From Didymodactylos carnosus (Eukaryota > Rotifera > Eurotatoria > Philodinida > Philodinidae): a stretch of DNA of 42,133 nucleotides. Each line of letters opens with the position of its first letter. Position 1 is the stretch's first letter. The stretch lies in the NCBI GenBank assembly GCA_905250885.1, contig CAJNOQ010000744.1, positions 1-42,133 on the forward strand, given 5' to 3'. A program made the translations under genes and the position numbers. Below the pieces are notes generated by a model, which saw only the letters and a program-made list of their open reading frames with translations, was not told the origin of the DNA and did not search any database. Below are positions 1-10,379 of the stretch, piece after piece.

Positions 1-307
1 ATTATAGGAGATTGTATTTCATAGTGCTGTTTAGGAACGGTAAGCTTTCGGATTTTGCCTCGAATGGTACACCATGGTAAACCTGATCGAACGCCATGGT
101 TTTTTCACAGATCTACGTGCCCCAGTGTCTAGTTTCAGAAACTGAAAACCGCTGGTCTCTAGATCTTTTCGTTCCGGAGTTATAAGCGTTTTGTTCACTC
201 ATCTTCTATTTTGAAATGGATAGTAGTAAAGTGTCGAACAGTATGGTTTGGTTGTATAACAGAACAATATTGTAATTAATCATACATTCTGGAAGGATAG
301 CTGTTGA
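1..307. other. Left edge, no gene recognised
   Basis: I see no coding exon, RNA gene or clear repeat in this stretch. It may belong to a gene lying outside the window. A few in-frame stretches exist but none resembles a family I know. Confidence 0.4.
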
Positions 308-505
308 ATGATGACAACAATTTGTTGTAGAATTCTTCGGAAGAATGGAACTATGTACCTCTTACTTTTCTTGTGCTTAAGTTGTATTATTGTAAGTTTA
401 TTTCTATCAATGAGGATTTCTCTCACAAAAACAGCCTGGTTTGAAGGTCAATTATCAGGATTTTCATTAGTAATAAAACAACAAGTTTCAGGTATGAAAA
501 AGTAA
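308..505 (+). CDS. Possible small membrane-anchored ORF (65 aa), doubtful
   Basis: A short open frame begins MMTTICCRILRK and then has one strongly hydrophobic segment (about residues 17-34, MYLLLFLCLSCIIVSLFL), as in a type II signal anchor. A good splice donor (CAG|GTATGA) sits at 490-495, so it could be a first exon, but no downstream exon is evident before the convergent radial spoke gene, which ends at 534. It may equally be chance ORF sequence in AT-rich DNA or the 3' flank of the neighbouring gene. No family is recognised. Confidence 0.2.
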   Translation: MMTTICCRILRKNGTMYLLLFLCLSCIIVSLFLSMRISLTKTAWFEGQLSGFSLVIKQQVSGMKK

Positions 506-533
506 AATATACTATCAAGAAAATAAAACTGTT

Positions 534-3500
534 TTAATCTTCGTCGCTTGTTTCCTCACTTCCGTCATAATCTGTAACGTCTGTTTCTTCTGTCCCTGTC
601 TCTTCGGCAGCTTCTTTAATTTCTTTAGCTACTTGTTCTTGTTCGACTGTTGGATCGTTTATTTCTATTAAAGTTGCGTCATCAAATTTGGTGGAATATT
701 CGTGTTGCGGTGCTGACGGTTTTGCCGGTTCAAATGGCTCATATTTTTGGCCCCAACCAACGTACAGATTAATAAAATTTCTGAAAAAGATTAACAGACG
801 ATTTTTCTTTTAAATTTTTAGAGTAAACCCAGGTACGTACGCTGACTGTGCCAGTGTAAATGCACCCGGCCATACATTCGATCTCAAATAGCACAGTGCA
901 TATTCATGCATAACATTCAATGTCAACCCAACTGACCATAGTTTTTGTTTGTCTCTCATGTAAGGAAGTTCTTTGTCTTCGTTAATCGGTTGTAATAATG
1001 GTGCTGGGATTTGAATTTCGTCTATCTCTGTTTGTTCATTTTCTTCATCTTCTTCGCTCACATCACTTAATGACTTTTCTAAATAAAAGAGAAAAATGGA
1101 ATTATCCTCAAAAAGCTCTCTCAAACTATTTGCTTTACCAGGCTTCCAGAATGATGTTCGACCTTGTGGTAGAATTTCTTGTACATGATGAACCCATCTA
1201 TCCAACGATTCAGATGCTAGCATTTCCGATGTAATATCGATTGCTTCGTTATCTGGATTAAGTTCGATACCTGCACCTACCAATAAAACAAATAACTTTT
1301 AGCTACCATTTTATTACTAAGCTACTTTAGCAACCTTCATCCCTTCCTTCAAACATTTCTTCACCATCCTCTGTGGCGATGAAGTGACCAGCTGGTGCTA
1401 CATGTGTTGTTGCTGTTATTCGCGCTATTTGTGCACGTAAATAATCTTTTTCGACGCCTTCAAATGGTGGATAACCATTGACTTGAGCTGTTAAACAACC
1501 AGTAAATAATGAACGAATTTGTCTTGCTTGTTGAATATAAAGTGGTTTAGCATCAGGTAATTTTTGCCAAGGGAAGCCAGCTAAAATCTTAGAGAAAAAT
1601 TATTATTTTATTAAAATGCCAAGACTAATCAGAGAGACATACGTGAATTACAAACAAAATATGTAAAATAATTTATTCCCTTCCCTCTTTCTTCAGCTGG
1701 AATTTCTAGTGATGGTTGCCACATTGACTGAATTTTGGATTTTTGAGCAGAATTCTAGAACATTTGTTAAAATAATAATTAATTAGCATTTAACGTCTAG
1801 AATTATTCTGATTTCTTGTCGAATATATCCGACTGCGATACCGTTGTTGCTGTACGATCTGGATAGATAAACACATCTTTTTTTTTGTACGTTGATTTCA
1901 TTGTTTTTTCTTGTTTTCCATCAATCATCACTACTGACTTATGTCGTGAATGTTTCTTTCTAGGAAATGGATCGCTGATATCAATTTCATCAGGTAGCAC
2001 ATCCTGTGTGGTAACTAGCTACAATAAAGATTCATGACGGTACTTAAAGCTGATCGTTCTATAACTGAAACTCACTTGAATTATGTAATAATCGCAATAG
2101 ATACCAAATATTTTTCCCCAAAATTTCATATCTAAATATTCAATCTGATTTTCTAATTTTTTCATTGCTGCCCAGATTCTGGAGGCATACAAAATAGACT
2201 TTGTATGGATACATTTTACTTCAAGAAAGAGTATTACTTACAAAATAAATTCACTCATATGCATTCCATATCCAGCACTTGAACAAAAATAGGCAACATC
2301 CATCACGTAGGGTACAGATTTAATAACAAAATCATCTGGTTGTAAAAGTTCACGCGATTTTGTCTAGAAAAAAAGTATTTTTCTTTGATGTGCAGTGTTT
2401 ATTTCTTCGTTTTATACTTTTAATAATTCTCGTTGTAGTAGAGTAATATCCATTTTGGATGATTTTTCATGCGGGTCTCTTAAATACGTTTTTATCATAG
2501 TACCTTGTGTATGAGACTTAATATCACGACTTAATTTTTCAAATAAATCCGCCATGTTAACTGATGAATATCGAATGGCTTGTGCTAATATAAGCGATAA
2601 ATGATCGTATCTAAAAACTAGATTCTGTCATATTCTTCAACACAAAAAAAATATTTGTAGAAATGAGTCCTTATCATACTGTGCACTGTAAAACTAGTAA
2701 TATATGTGTTAGAACAGTAAGTTTTTCTATTCGTTAGGTTATTAGCTGCCAAAAACCAAAGTCGTTCATATGCACGTACCCAGTAATTGACTATAGATTT
2801 TATATTTTTTGAAAAATCTGTCGTTTTTCTTAAACTGCTTCGTTAAAAGTTTTCTGACTCGGCAAGAATGTAGAGCAAATATTTCTCTACAGAATAAAAG
2901 GTTGGACAGCTCTTCATCGTTTGTTTTAAGATTTGGGCAGCGATGTTCTATGAACTAACCAAGTACTCAACAAATCATGAAGAGTTGTCAAATCTCTCAT
3001 TTTGTAGGGGAATATTTGCTTTATTTCCTTGCTGAATCAGAAAACTTTTAACAAAGCAATTTAAGAAAAACGCCAGATTTTTCAAAAAATATAAAATCCG
3101 TAACCAATTACCCGATGCATGCTTGATCATTCAGCGTTCTAACAGAGAAAAAGTAACTGATCGCTTACAAGCTAATATCAAGATAACTAGTAGTTTTTAA
3201 TAGGTAAGCTTTTGCATTTATATAAGCATTTTCATATGCTCCTTGCTCCAATGCCGCTTGATTCTTCAGATACGTATCTAAAGAAGAGAACTAATTTATA
3301 CACGTATCTATTTCATAACAATAGTCAGATATCTAGTTTTGGCTGGAAGAGAGCTCATATATCGACTGTGAAACACCAGTAGCTAAAACTATGGAGCAAA
3401 GCCTCTTGTTTTCCCGGTTTTATAGGGCAGTGAAGCCTTCAAAAGTTCATGCACTACTATTCCATATCCTAGCAGTGATACTTTTTTATTGTGAAAAATC

Positions 3501-4226
3501 TTGCTTTTTCTTCAACTTACAGCCGAATACAGCAGAATAGTGATTCGCTCAAATTTCTGTGATTCTGAGCGAAAACTGACTCTCTTAGAATCACAGAATA
3601 TATTGATAGTTTCTGAGTTTGGAATAATGAAGAAGAATATTTACCTGCATCCCATGTAACCCACAATACAATTGGTAATGAGCTATATAAAATGAATTTG
3701 AATATATCTGTTTCATCTAATTCACTAATCATAGTGTTATTAACCACCAACAGTCGATCACCACATTTCAAATATTCTAATATTGCATCATTTAATATTC
3801 GATCAATAAACCATGAATCTTCAATTTTAATAATATCAAATGGAATTTGTCGTAGACGTTGGGTTATTAGAATAAAACGTATATTCGATATTTGATATAA
3901 ACTAATATTCATTGGAAGATAAATACCTCAAAACAATGAAAATAAACATGAGTGAACTAAACGTTAACCTCATAGTATTTAAGATGTTTATTTTATTATC
4001 CTGAACTATGTACGATGAACTGTGTGAAAATTGGTGATTTATACATATTTAGTGGTATTTTTGTAGATTACGTTTGAACGGGTATGAGAACGTTCATTGT
4101 GCGCTACACACCTTGTTCTGTCATTATATCGACAAGTTGTGCGGGTGTTTGAACATTGATTGTGTAAGCAAGAGCCATATCATTCTTATCTTTCAATAGG
4201 GATGACCCTTTTTCTCTCATAGACAT
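534..4226 (-). CDS. Radial spoke head protein 4/6 homologue with N-terminal PDZ-like domain (11 exons, 713 aa)
   Basis: Structural subunit of the radial spoke head in motile axonemes, which signals between the central pair and the dyneins. Minus-strand exons, 5' to 3': 4226-4112, 3926-3645, 3277-3169, 2610-2418, 2363-2242, 2178-2076, 2018-1842, 1754-1643, 1580-1335, 1276-841, 780-534. All introns are GT-AG, every phase joins and the total is 2142 nt, a multiple of three. Family hallmarks: AKAYLLKT...LYDHLS near residue 150, KFWGKIFG, WVHHVQEILPQGR, YALCYLRSNVWPGAF, INLYVGWGQKYEPF and an acidic C-terminus. Residues about 54-129 (exon 2) look PDZ-like: IPFDIIKI at the carboxylate-loop position, then KCGDRLLVVNN and a final strand IVLWVTW. 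I know of no PDZ domain in RSPH4A/6A. An in-frame stop precedes the chosen ATG. A minus-strand AATAAA lies at 402-397. The first two exons are less certain than the rest. Confidence 0.85.
2707..3145. repeat. Palindromic MITE-like element in radial spoke intron 3
   Basis: The 558-nt intron (2611-3168) contains two long inverted arms: about 2707-2870 and about 3010-3145. They share, in opposite orientation, TGTTAGAAC at the ends, then GATTTTATATTTTTTGAAAA, GTTTTTCTTAAA and AAAAGTTTTCTGA. There is no coding capacity. This is typical of a non-autonomous foldback element that landed in an intron. Confidence 0.75.
3458..3643. repeat. Dispersed repeat, copy 1 (in radial spoke intron 2)
   Basis: About 185 bp beginning ATTCCATATCCTAGCAGTGA and ending GAAGAATATTTA. 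It is nearly identical to 6671-6853. Its right end touches the exon, so most of the splice donor of exon 2 (GTAAATATTC) is repeat sequence. No coding potential. Confidence 0.85.
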
Positions 4227-5813
4227 TCTCAACTTTTTGTAGTGACTGTTTCAAATCAGATTAATTTCAAACTTTCTAGGTTTTGTATTCATAACGCGCG
4301 ACATGTATGTATAATTAGATTTATTGTGATTGATTGAATGATCTATTTCCACAGTAGGCACTTCTGAAAAGGTTTTGAGTGGTAATGTATTGATACACTC
4401 ATGCGTCTGTTTTGTGCTATGCTATGTGTAAATCAAACTAAACTTTCTTCTATTCTAGCATGACGTGCAGCGTTTAAATTCATATTTTTAATCTGCAGGT
4501 GTGATCATCTGAAAAAGTTGCCTGCTCACTAACTCTGGTCACCAAAATTCAAGGTAAGAAACTTGATGAAACTATTGTCATATTAAATGATTGATATGAA
4601 GAGAATCCTTATCCGACTAGTACATAAAAACAATTAGCATCGAAAAAGCATGATTTATCAGTCGAGCGTATATCCTGACGAACTTCATCAACGCACGGAT
4701 ACAAGATACCAACGGTGTGAATTTATATAAAGAAATTGATTATTGAAAAAAAACCGGCATAAAAACAATTATCAAGAATCAAATGTAAAACACAACCGAT
4801 ACTTTTGAAAACATGTTGCACAACAAATTATTTAATATTAGCATGAATCCATGGGAAAAATACCACTTTTCTGGAAAAGTTTTTTTTGGGTTCAATAGAT
4901 AGCACCGAAGTAGAAAACATATCCGGCCGAAAAAAGCTAGGGACATGTCCATGGAATCCTCGAGATTTTGTCACATATTCCGGTATATGTCTGGCTAGGA
5001 TCTCGTATGGAGATAATTCAACTAATTCTTCTATGTACCATTCTAGAATTATTAATATCGTATTTTCTAACTGAAATACACATAAAATGAGTTCATCTGT
5101 ACTCATTTGCGTCTTCCAGAAGGCTCGAAATCAACCTTTGATGGTAAAAAAATATTGTGAATTTCACTGAATAACTATTGTTTCTATAAAGAATAATTTA
5201 TTTGATGTAAATTTTTTCCGGCCAAAGATGTTTTCTACTTCGGTGCTATCTATCGAACCCAAAAAAAGTACAAAAAAAGAACTTTTTCAAATCATGGTAT
5301 TTTTCTCATGGATGCACCCATAAATAACTAGAATATTGGAAACATTTGGAAATACTAACATTCAATTAACAAACATCAACATTTGGATATCTATCTACAT
5401 AAAACGATAATACAGTTCAATAAAAGGACTGATAAATTATATGTTGAACGAAACATGTTTGTCTAGTTGCCGCATTAAATCCACTTTCTGATTTTTTTCT
5501 GATTTTGAATTTTTTCATCTGACCACCCTGTTTCGTATCGTTCAAGTAACTATTTATAAAAGAGAGTTCTCTGGGGATCCAGTGCTAACGTCGAGCATGT
5601 ATCTGTTGCAGTATAAATATATATTTGTAATTAGCCTTGTTGCTTCTAAAAATTGTTTTTAGTCTGCTTGTCTCCATACAATAGTTTGATCTAAATCTAC
5701 AGCATTCACATTCCATAACCTCTCAAAAATTAAAATGACTTGTATTATTATTATGAAAAACAAAATAAAATACTATTTTATGTACAAAAATAAATAATAA
5801 AAACAAACTAACG
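4227..5813. other. Intergenic: radial spoke promoter side plus a foldback element
   Basis: This holds the presumed promoter of the radial spoke gene (upstream of 4226), an inverted repeat at 4843-5323 described separately, and AT-rich DNA to 5813. The 5' end of the next minus-strand gene lies further right, so 5330-5813 would be its 3' flank. No other gene is supported. Confidence 0.4.
4843..5323. repeat. Inverted repeat flanking an ORF fragment
   Basis: Left arm about 4843-4937 and right arm about 5208-5323 are inverted copies; both contain GATAGATAGCACCGAAGTAG-type sequence and a poly-A/GGGTTC segment. The 270 bp between the arms carries most of a 92-codon minus-strand frame (5106-4828) beginning MSTDELILCVFQ, which does not match a family I recognise. 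It looks like a foldback element or a duplicated and inverted gene fragment. Confidence 0.65.
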
Positions 5814-6578
5814 TTAGAACTCTGTTTCGATCAATGAACAATGTTGACGTGATTTAACATTTTGTCTTAATGCATAAACATCACATACGTATGATTTTGG
5901 TATTTTAGAACAAATTAAATGTCCTGATACAACTGTTATCCATTTTTGTTTTTGAATCAATCCATTCGTTTCTAAACATATGACAGTCTCACCATTTTGA
6001 ACAGAAAAACGACAACCACATGTACAATGATAATTATTTAAAACAAGTAGCAATGGATATTGTTGAGCTAATTGAGCAAAAAAATGTGCTTGAGTTTTTC
6101 GTGTTGGAGAACGTGCTGTAGATGATATCGACTTAGCTGAGGGTAAACATGAACGTAATGAATAGCATTTTCTAACCACTTTGGATGATGTAGATTGATA
6201 AATGTTTTTCTTTCGTGCTGGAATGACTTGTGTTCTATTCAACGATATTGGTAGTGTTTCATTGCATGAATGTTCTTGGATTATCGTTGAGTTGTTACTA
6301 CTACATGTCGAACAGGATTTCGTTGGCAAAAAGTAGTTTTCATTTCTCTCAGTACCAATTAACGAACTTCTGCACCGTGCACCCACATGTTGAAGATCAT
6401 TTGGTTCGAGTATAGAACGAAACGAATTGCTATAGGATGATGAACATGATAATGAAACCGAATTATCTAAAGAATAACTATTGCCAGAGGACGACGTCGA
6501 TGATACCAGCGATGATCTTGACTGTTTCAATTGATCAATATCAAATATACCAGAATCACTATCATGTGTTATCATCAT
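5814..6578 (-). CDS. Uncharacterised serine-rich protein with SH3-like C-terminus (254 aa)
   Basis: An intronless frame starts MMITHDSDSGIFDI after an AAAA-ATG context. The first ~150 residues are low-complexity and rich in Ser, with many possible phosphorylation sites, and look disordered. From about residue 175 to 234 the pattern resembles a divergent SH3 fold: CRFSVQNGETVICLE (RT-loop/diverging-turn-like), then KWITVV, then KIPKSYVCDV, which matches the usual I-P-x-x-Y-V end of SH3 domains. The ALYDF start is absent (LLLVLNNYH instead). There is no signal peptide or membrane segment. It could be a scaffold or adaptor, but that is inference. An upstream non-coding exon cannot be excluded. 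Confidence 0.6.
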   Translation of the reverse strand: MMITHDSDSGIFDIDQLKQSRSSLVSSTSSSGNSYSLDNSVSLSCSSSYSNSFRSILEPNDLQHVGARCRSSLIGTERNENYFLPTKSCSTCSSNNSTIIQEHSCNETLPISLNRTQVIPARKKNIYQSTSSKVVRKCYSLRSCLPSAKSISSTARSPTRKTQAHFFAQLAQQYPLLLVLNNYHCTCGCRFSVQNGETVICLETNGLIQKQKWITVVSGHLICSKIPKSYVCDVYALRQNVKSRQHCSLIETEF

Positions 6579-6670
6579 TTTTGTACGTCGATCTAAATTG
6601 TAATAATAGAAACTTGTTAAGGTTCGATCTCACCCAAATATTTAGTTGACTACACTCTACAGTATTGAGA

Positions 6671-6853
6671 ATTCCATATCCTAGCAGTGACACTTTTGTA
6701 TTGTGAAAAATCTTGCTTTTTCTTCAACTTACAGCCGAATACAGCAGAATAGTGATTCGCTCAAATTTCTGTGATTCTGAGCGAAAACTGACTCTCTTAG
6801 AATTCTAAAATATATTGAAAATTTGAGTTTGGAGTAATGACGAAGAATATTTA
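6671..6853. repeat. Dispersed repeat, copy 2
   Basis: Same element as 3458-3643, same orientation, with only scattered differences and a short deletion near its right end (TTCTAAAATATATT in place of TCACAGAATATATT). It is intergenic here, just upstream of the 254-aa gene. Confidence 0.85.
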
Positions 6854-6868
6854 GCAACATTACTATTC

Positions 6869-7066
6869 TGCTCTTAGCACTGAAAAGTTTAAAAGTATTT
6901 TCTAAAAATTATAAGTTATAAATCGATTTGTCTAATTATTTATAAATATTTCATTTATAAATACAATTATAAACTATTTTTCCCTAATCTAATGGTAAAA
7001 AATATAATGACTTTAAAAAATATTTCTAAATGTATTTTAAACTCTTCAGTGATTGATTCTTAGCGG
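6869..7066. repeat. Short MITE-like inverted repeat
   Basis: Left arm reads GCTCTTAGCACTGAAAAGTT and the right end, reverse-complemented, reads ACTGAAGAGTTTAAAATACA after a CCGCTAAGAATCAA end. The arms pair over about 40 bp with an AT-rich centre. No ORF. Confidence 0.6.
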
Positions 7067-7132
7067 TAAAACGGACGATTAACAGCTAGAGTTTCGGCGC
7101 CGGAGTTCCGTCATTGTCGCTTTTACTCAATA

Positions 7133-7565
7133 TTTTCGACAAATTGTCGAAAGGCAAATCTTATTTTCGACATAGCTGAATTTCAGGTTGTTTTTCGATA
7201 ATTGTCGAAAATCCATTAACATTTCGGCAGATTACTAAATATTAGTAAAAGTAGTTCAAGTGGCACAATATCAAAAAAATTCGTCATAATGCTTGCACTT
7301 ATCTAAAGCAATAGATTAAAAGAGAATCAGTGAGCTGCAGTCTTCTTCTAACAATTCACAAATGAAAATTACAAAAGGGTATTATATAGAATACATAGAT
7401 TAAAGATTATAAAAACAGTGTATTATTTTATTATGCATGGCGTATGCTATTAAAAATTTCACTTTAGGTCCAACCGAAAATTACTGTCGAAATTCCGTTG
7501 GATTTTCGGCAATTGTCGAAATTGTTGGCAGCTTTGCTCTGTATATTCGACAATACTGCGAAAAT
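7133..7565. repeat. Cluster of TTTCGACAATTGTCGAAA-type palindromes
   Basis: Four related dyads occur at 7134-7152, 7193-7210, 7504-7519 and 7545-7563 (the last degenerate). Each is a half-site TTTCGAC meeting its reverse complement around an A/T centre. A random match of this kind is unlikely in such AT-rich DNA. They may be remnants of a repeat or protein-binding sites; the sequence does not say which. Confidence 0.6.
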
Positions 7566-7699
7566 CCTTCAGAATTTGGACTGGCGAAATTCCAAGTGGT
7601 GATATTCTAGGATATCTTCTTAGCGAGCTTAGTTGATTTATTTTGACGTTGATATTAAAACTCAAAAAGAACTCCACAACCAAATATTCAACCTCTGTT

Positions 7700-9540
7700 T
7701 GCCGTCCCGAATGTACTCTTTTGTCCGAAAATGAGATGATATTCTTGCCTGCTTACACCTGACTTACGGTCTCTTTGATCAATCTACTTTTACCACTCTG
7801 TTACGTTCAACTTTTGTAACAAAACAAACACACAAGGTTTATACCTCTCTTCTTATTGAAATAAACGTATGAACGTAGAAAAAAGAAACATGCAAACAAT
7901 CAATCAAATTAAAACGTTAATGACTCTACATCTTCGACAGAAGATATATTATCTGCAACTACGGCTTACGAAGATTCATATTAGGGTGTTTTTAATTGGA
8001 AAAATGATTTTTATACGTATGAATATATGATTCTACACTTCAGCACTTCAACACGATGAATATACATAATATATCTTAAATATTCCTTTATTTCTAGTCA
8101 TGTGCATCACTCATCGATACTATTCATTTTGTAAGAGCACATGGACAATCAAATGACATCACGAAGATACAGTTCAACACTGACTTTTTACATATGGTAT
8201 CATGAAGTACGGCTGTTTTGCATACTGCATGCATACAAGTCCTCCTTTTTCAAGTGAAGTTTGATCATATTCGTTCAGTACTCTATGGATATTGCCGGTT
8301 ACCTATACGACTGACAAGTTTTCTATCGTTCTAAACAAAAGTAGAAGGCACTGGTGTCTCTTCTAGGAAATGTAGAACGGATTGGCTTGCTACAGAAAAA
8401 AACGTTTATTTAAACTCAAGTTGAAGGTGGCCTAAAGCAAAAGTTTTCATATTTTGACATACCTGCGTTTGCCTTGTAAGGGAACATAATTCTATTGAAC
8501 GTTTGCTCGAAGTTGTTTTTATGAAATTTGACTACACATGAAGAGAGAAAACATAGAATACATATATAATGCCGTTATAGACAAATTGAACACTAAACGA
8601 CTAATTCCAATTAAGATTAACAAGCTATATATATTCTTTTCTCTTCTTTCTTTCCATCGTTTAGCCACTTCTGCATAATACTATCCTTTTAATTGTCGTT
8701 AAATGGTGGTGCGTGTATTCAGTATTCTATCTCATGATGAGCCAATCATCGTAAAATTGTATTATATTGACGAGTTGTTTCACAATATCACATAACTGAT
8801 TAACATCATGTAGTAGATAGAAGTTTTTTCACTATTAGTATCTTGTTTCCTACGTGATTAAATTCTTTTTCACACATTTGAGAAGAAAAAGACGTTCTTC
8901 AATATCTTAGTTAAAATTGTTTTATCTGATAGAAAATTCACACCTATTTATCCTATTATAGTTTCATTTCTCTACCGTATCAGACTGGATGAGATGCATC
9001 CGATCTAATAAAGTGTAGCATCGTTATATTGCAGTTATATGATTAATTTACTCAAATAATTAACAGTTTACCGAAAAAATGAGATTTATGGGATTATGTA
9101 ACAAATCAACAAACTATTACTGATTTGTTGGCAATTATTGACACTACTATGCTTTTTGTACTTAAATAAAGTTTATGTCGTTAATATGCTTTAGAAAAGA
9201 ATATAGAATATACACAGTGTTCTATCTCTTTGACATTATGCCTATTTAGTTGAGATGTTTCAGAGAATTTCATGGTGCATCACACACTTGCGGATGATTT
9301 CTTTTTTTGAGTTCATTTTTTATTTTTTAAAGTCTAAATGAGTTACCGCAGGTCACAGCAAAAATGTCAACAGCGATCATAATAAAACATCAAAGACATT
9401 TCATTATAGACGCTCATTTATGGAGAATTATCTACAGCACTTCTACTTCGTTTATAATTAAGGTTGAATCTTTCGGCTTACAACGCTAATGATCCAGCAA
9501 AAACCACCACTATTGTGGCATCCGTGGTTACCACGAGTGA
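7700..9540. other. Non-coding stretch, nothing recognised
   Basis: AT-rich sequence with stops in all frames at short spacing. I see no exon flanked by splice sites, no RNA gene and no obvious repeat. Confidence 0.4.
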
Positions 9541-9554
9541 AATGATCTGACTTC

Positions 9555-10168
9555 GTGATTGTTGTGAACCCGTTGATATGTACAAGTCTCAGTTGTATAA
9601 TATTACTAATTTTTTTACAAAACATAACAACAAACAATCCACTTAGTATCATTGGTTTACAGTATGATCTTAATTTTGAAAAGTCTATTGTTATGCTGTA
9701 TATTCAAATATATGGAGCGTTTGCATCGATAAGTGCCGTTCATACTCATTTTGTGGTTCTGGTTATATCTCAACCATCAAGTGATAGTTTGGATTGAATG
9801 TATTTTTCAACAGTGGTGGGTAGTTAGTCAAACTATATCTCACGTTCTTATGGAACAGCAAATAAAATGCCTGCATAAAACCATAAGTTTTGTAGTTGTT
9901 TACAAAAATGTTCCCTTATTATTGTTTCAGTAATGAGATATTAGGTAGTTCAGTACGGCAGACGTTCGATGGCATGAATAACGCTCATGCCTTTGCAATT
10001 TTTACTCTAATGCATTTATCTTCTAGTTTTCTTGGTTTTTACGTTATCTCTCTCCGCCAGCAGCACACTGGAGAGCCAGGTTTACAGTTAAATTATACTA
10101 AAAACTTAAAAGCACTAGAAAAATACTGGAAAAATGTTAAAATAACTTCGATCGGGCCAACTTTTTGA
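9555..10168 (+). pseudogene. Possible decayed multi-pass membrane protein gene
   Basis: Two overlapping frames translate to hydrophobic, membrane-like segments. One (9555-9797) includes IVMLYIQIYGAFASISAVH and HFVVLVI; the other (9896-10168) includes NNAHAFAIFTLMH followed by LSSSFLGFYVISL. They lie in different frames separated by stops, with a splice-like TTTCAG near 9931 and no clear start. I cannot name the family. Degenerate gene or retrogene fragment is the simplest reading; chance hydrophobic ORFs in AT-rich DNA remain possible. Confidence 0.25.
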
Positions 10169-10376
10169 GAACGACGCATTATTTGCCTATACTACAATGA
10201 CATTTTAAGTTGGTTATTGGCTAAGCTTGCGGAATTCTTTCTAGAGCGATTTTGTACAACTTAAGGTTTTAGAACTACAACTGAAGTGCAGGATTTTTCA
10301 GCAAAAAGTGGTCTAAAATACATTCGGAACCCGAACTTTTTCTAAAGGAAGCATTTTACGCCTATACTACCATGGA
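10154..10376. repeat. Pair of diverged direct repeats
   Basis: About 50 bp at 10156-10203 (CAACTTTTTGAGAACGACGC, then a CATTATTTGCCTATACTACA-type segment) recurs at 10334-10376 (GAACTTTTTCTAAAGGAAGC, then TTTTACGCCTATACTACC). The spacing is roughly 175 bp. Probably part of an old element. Confidence 0.45.
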
Positions 10377-10379
10377 TCT

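Noticed and set aside
998-1234. 78-codon plus-strand frame
   Set aside because: It is the antisense shadow of radial spoke exon 1276-841, whose family match on the minus strand is unambiguous.
6230-6649. Two plus-strand frames (61 and 70 codons)
   Set aside because: They are antisense to the 254-aa minus-strand gene and have no start context, splice sites or family pattern.
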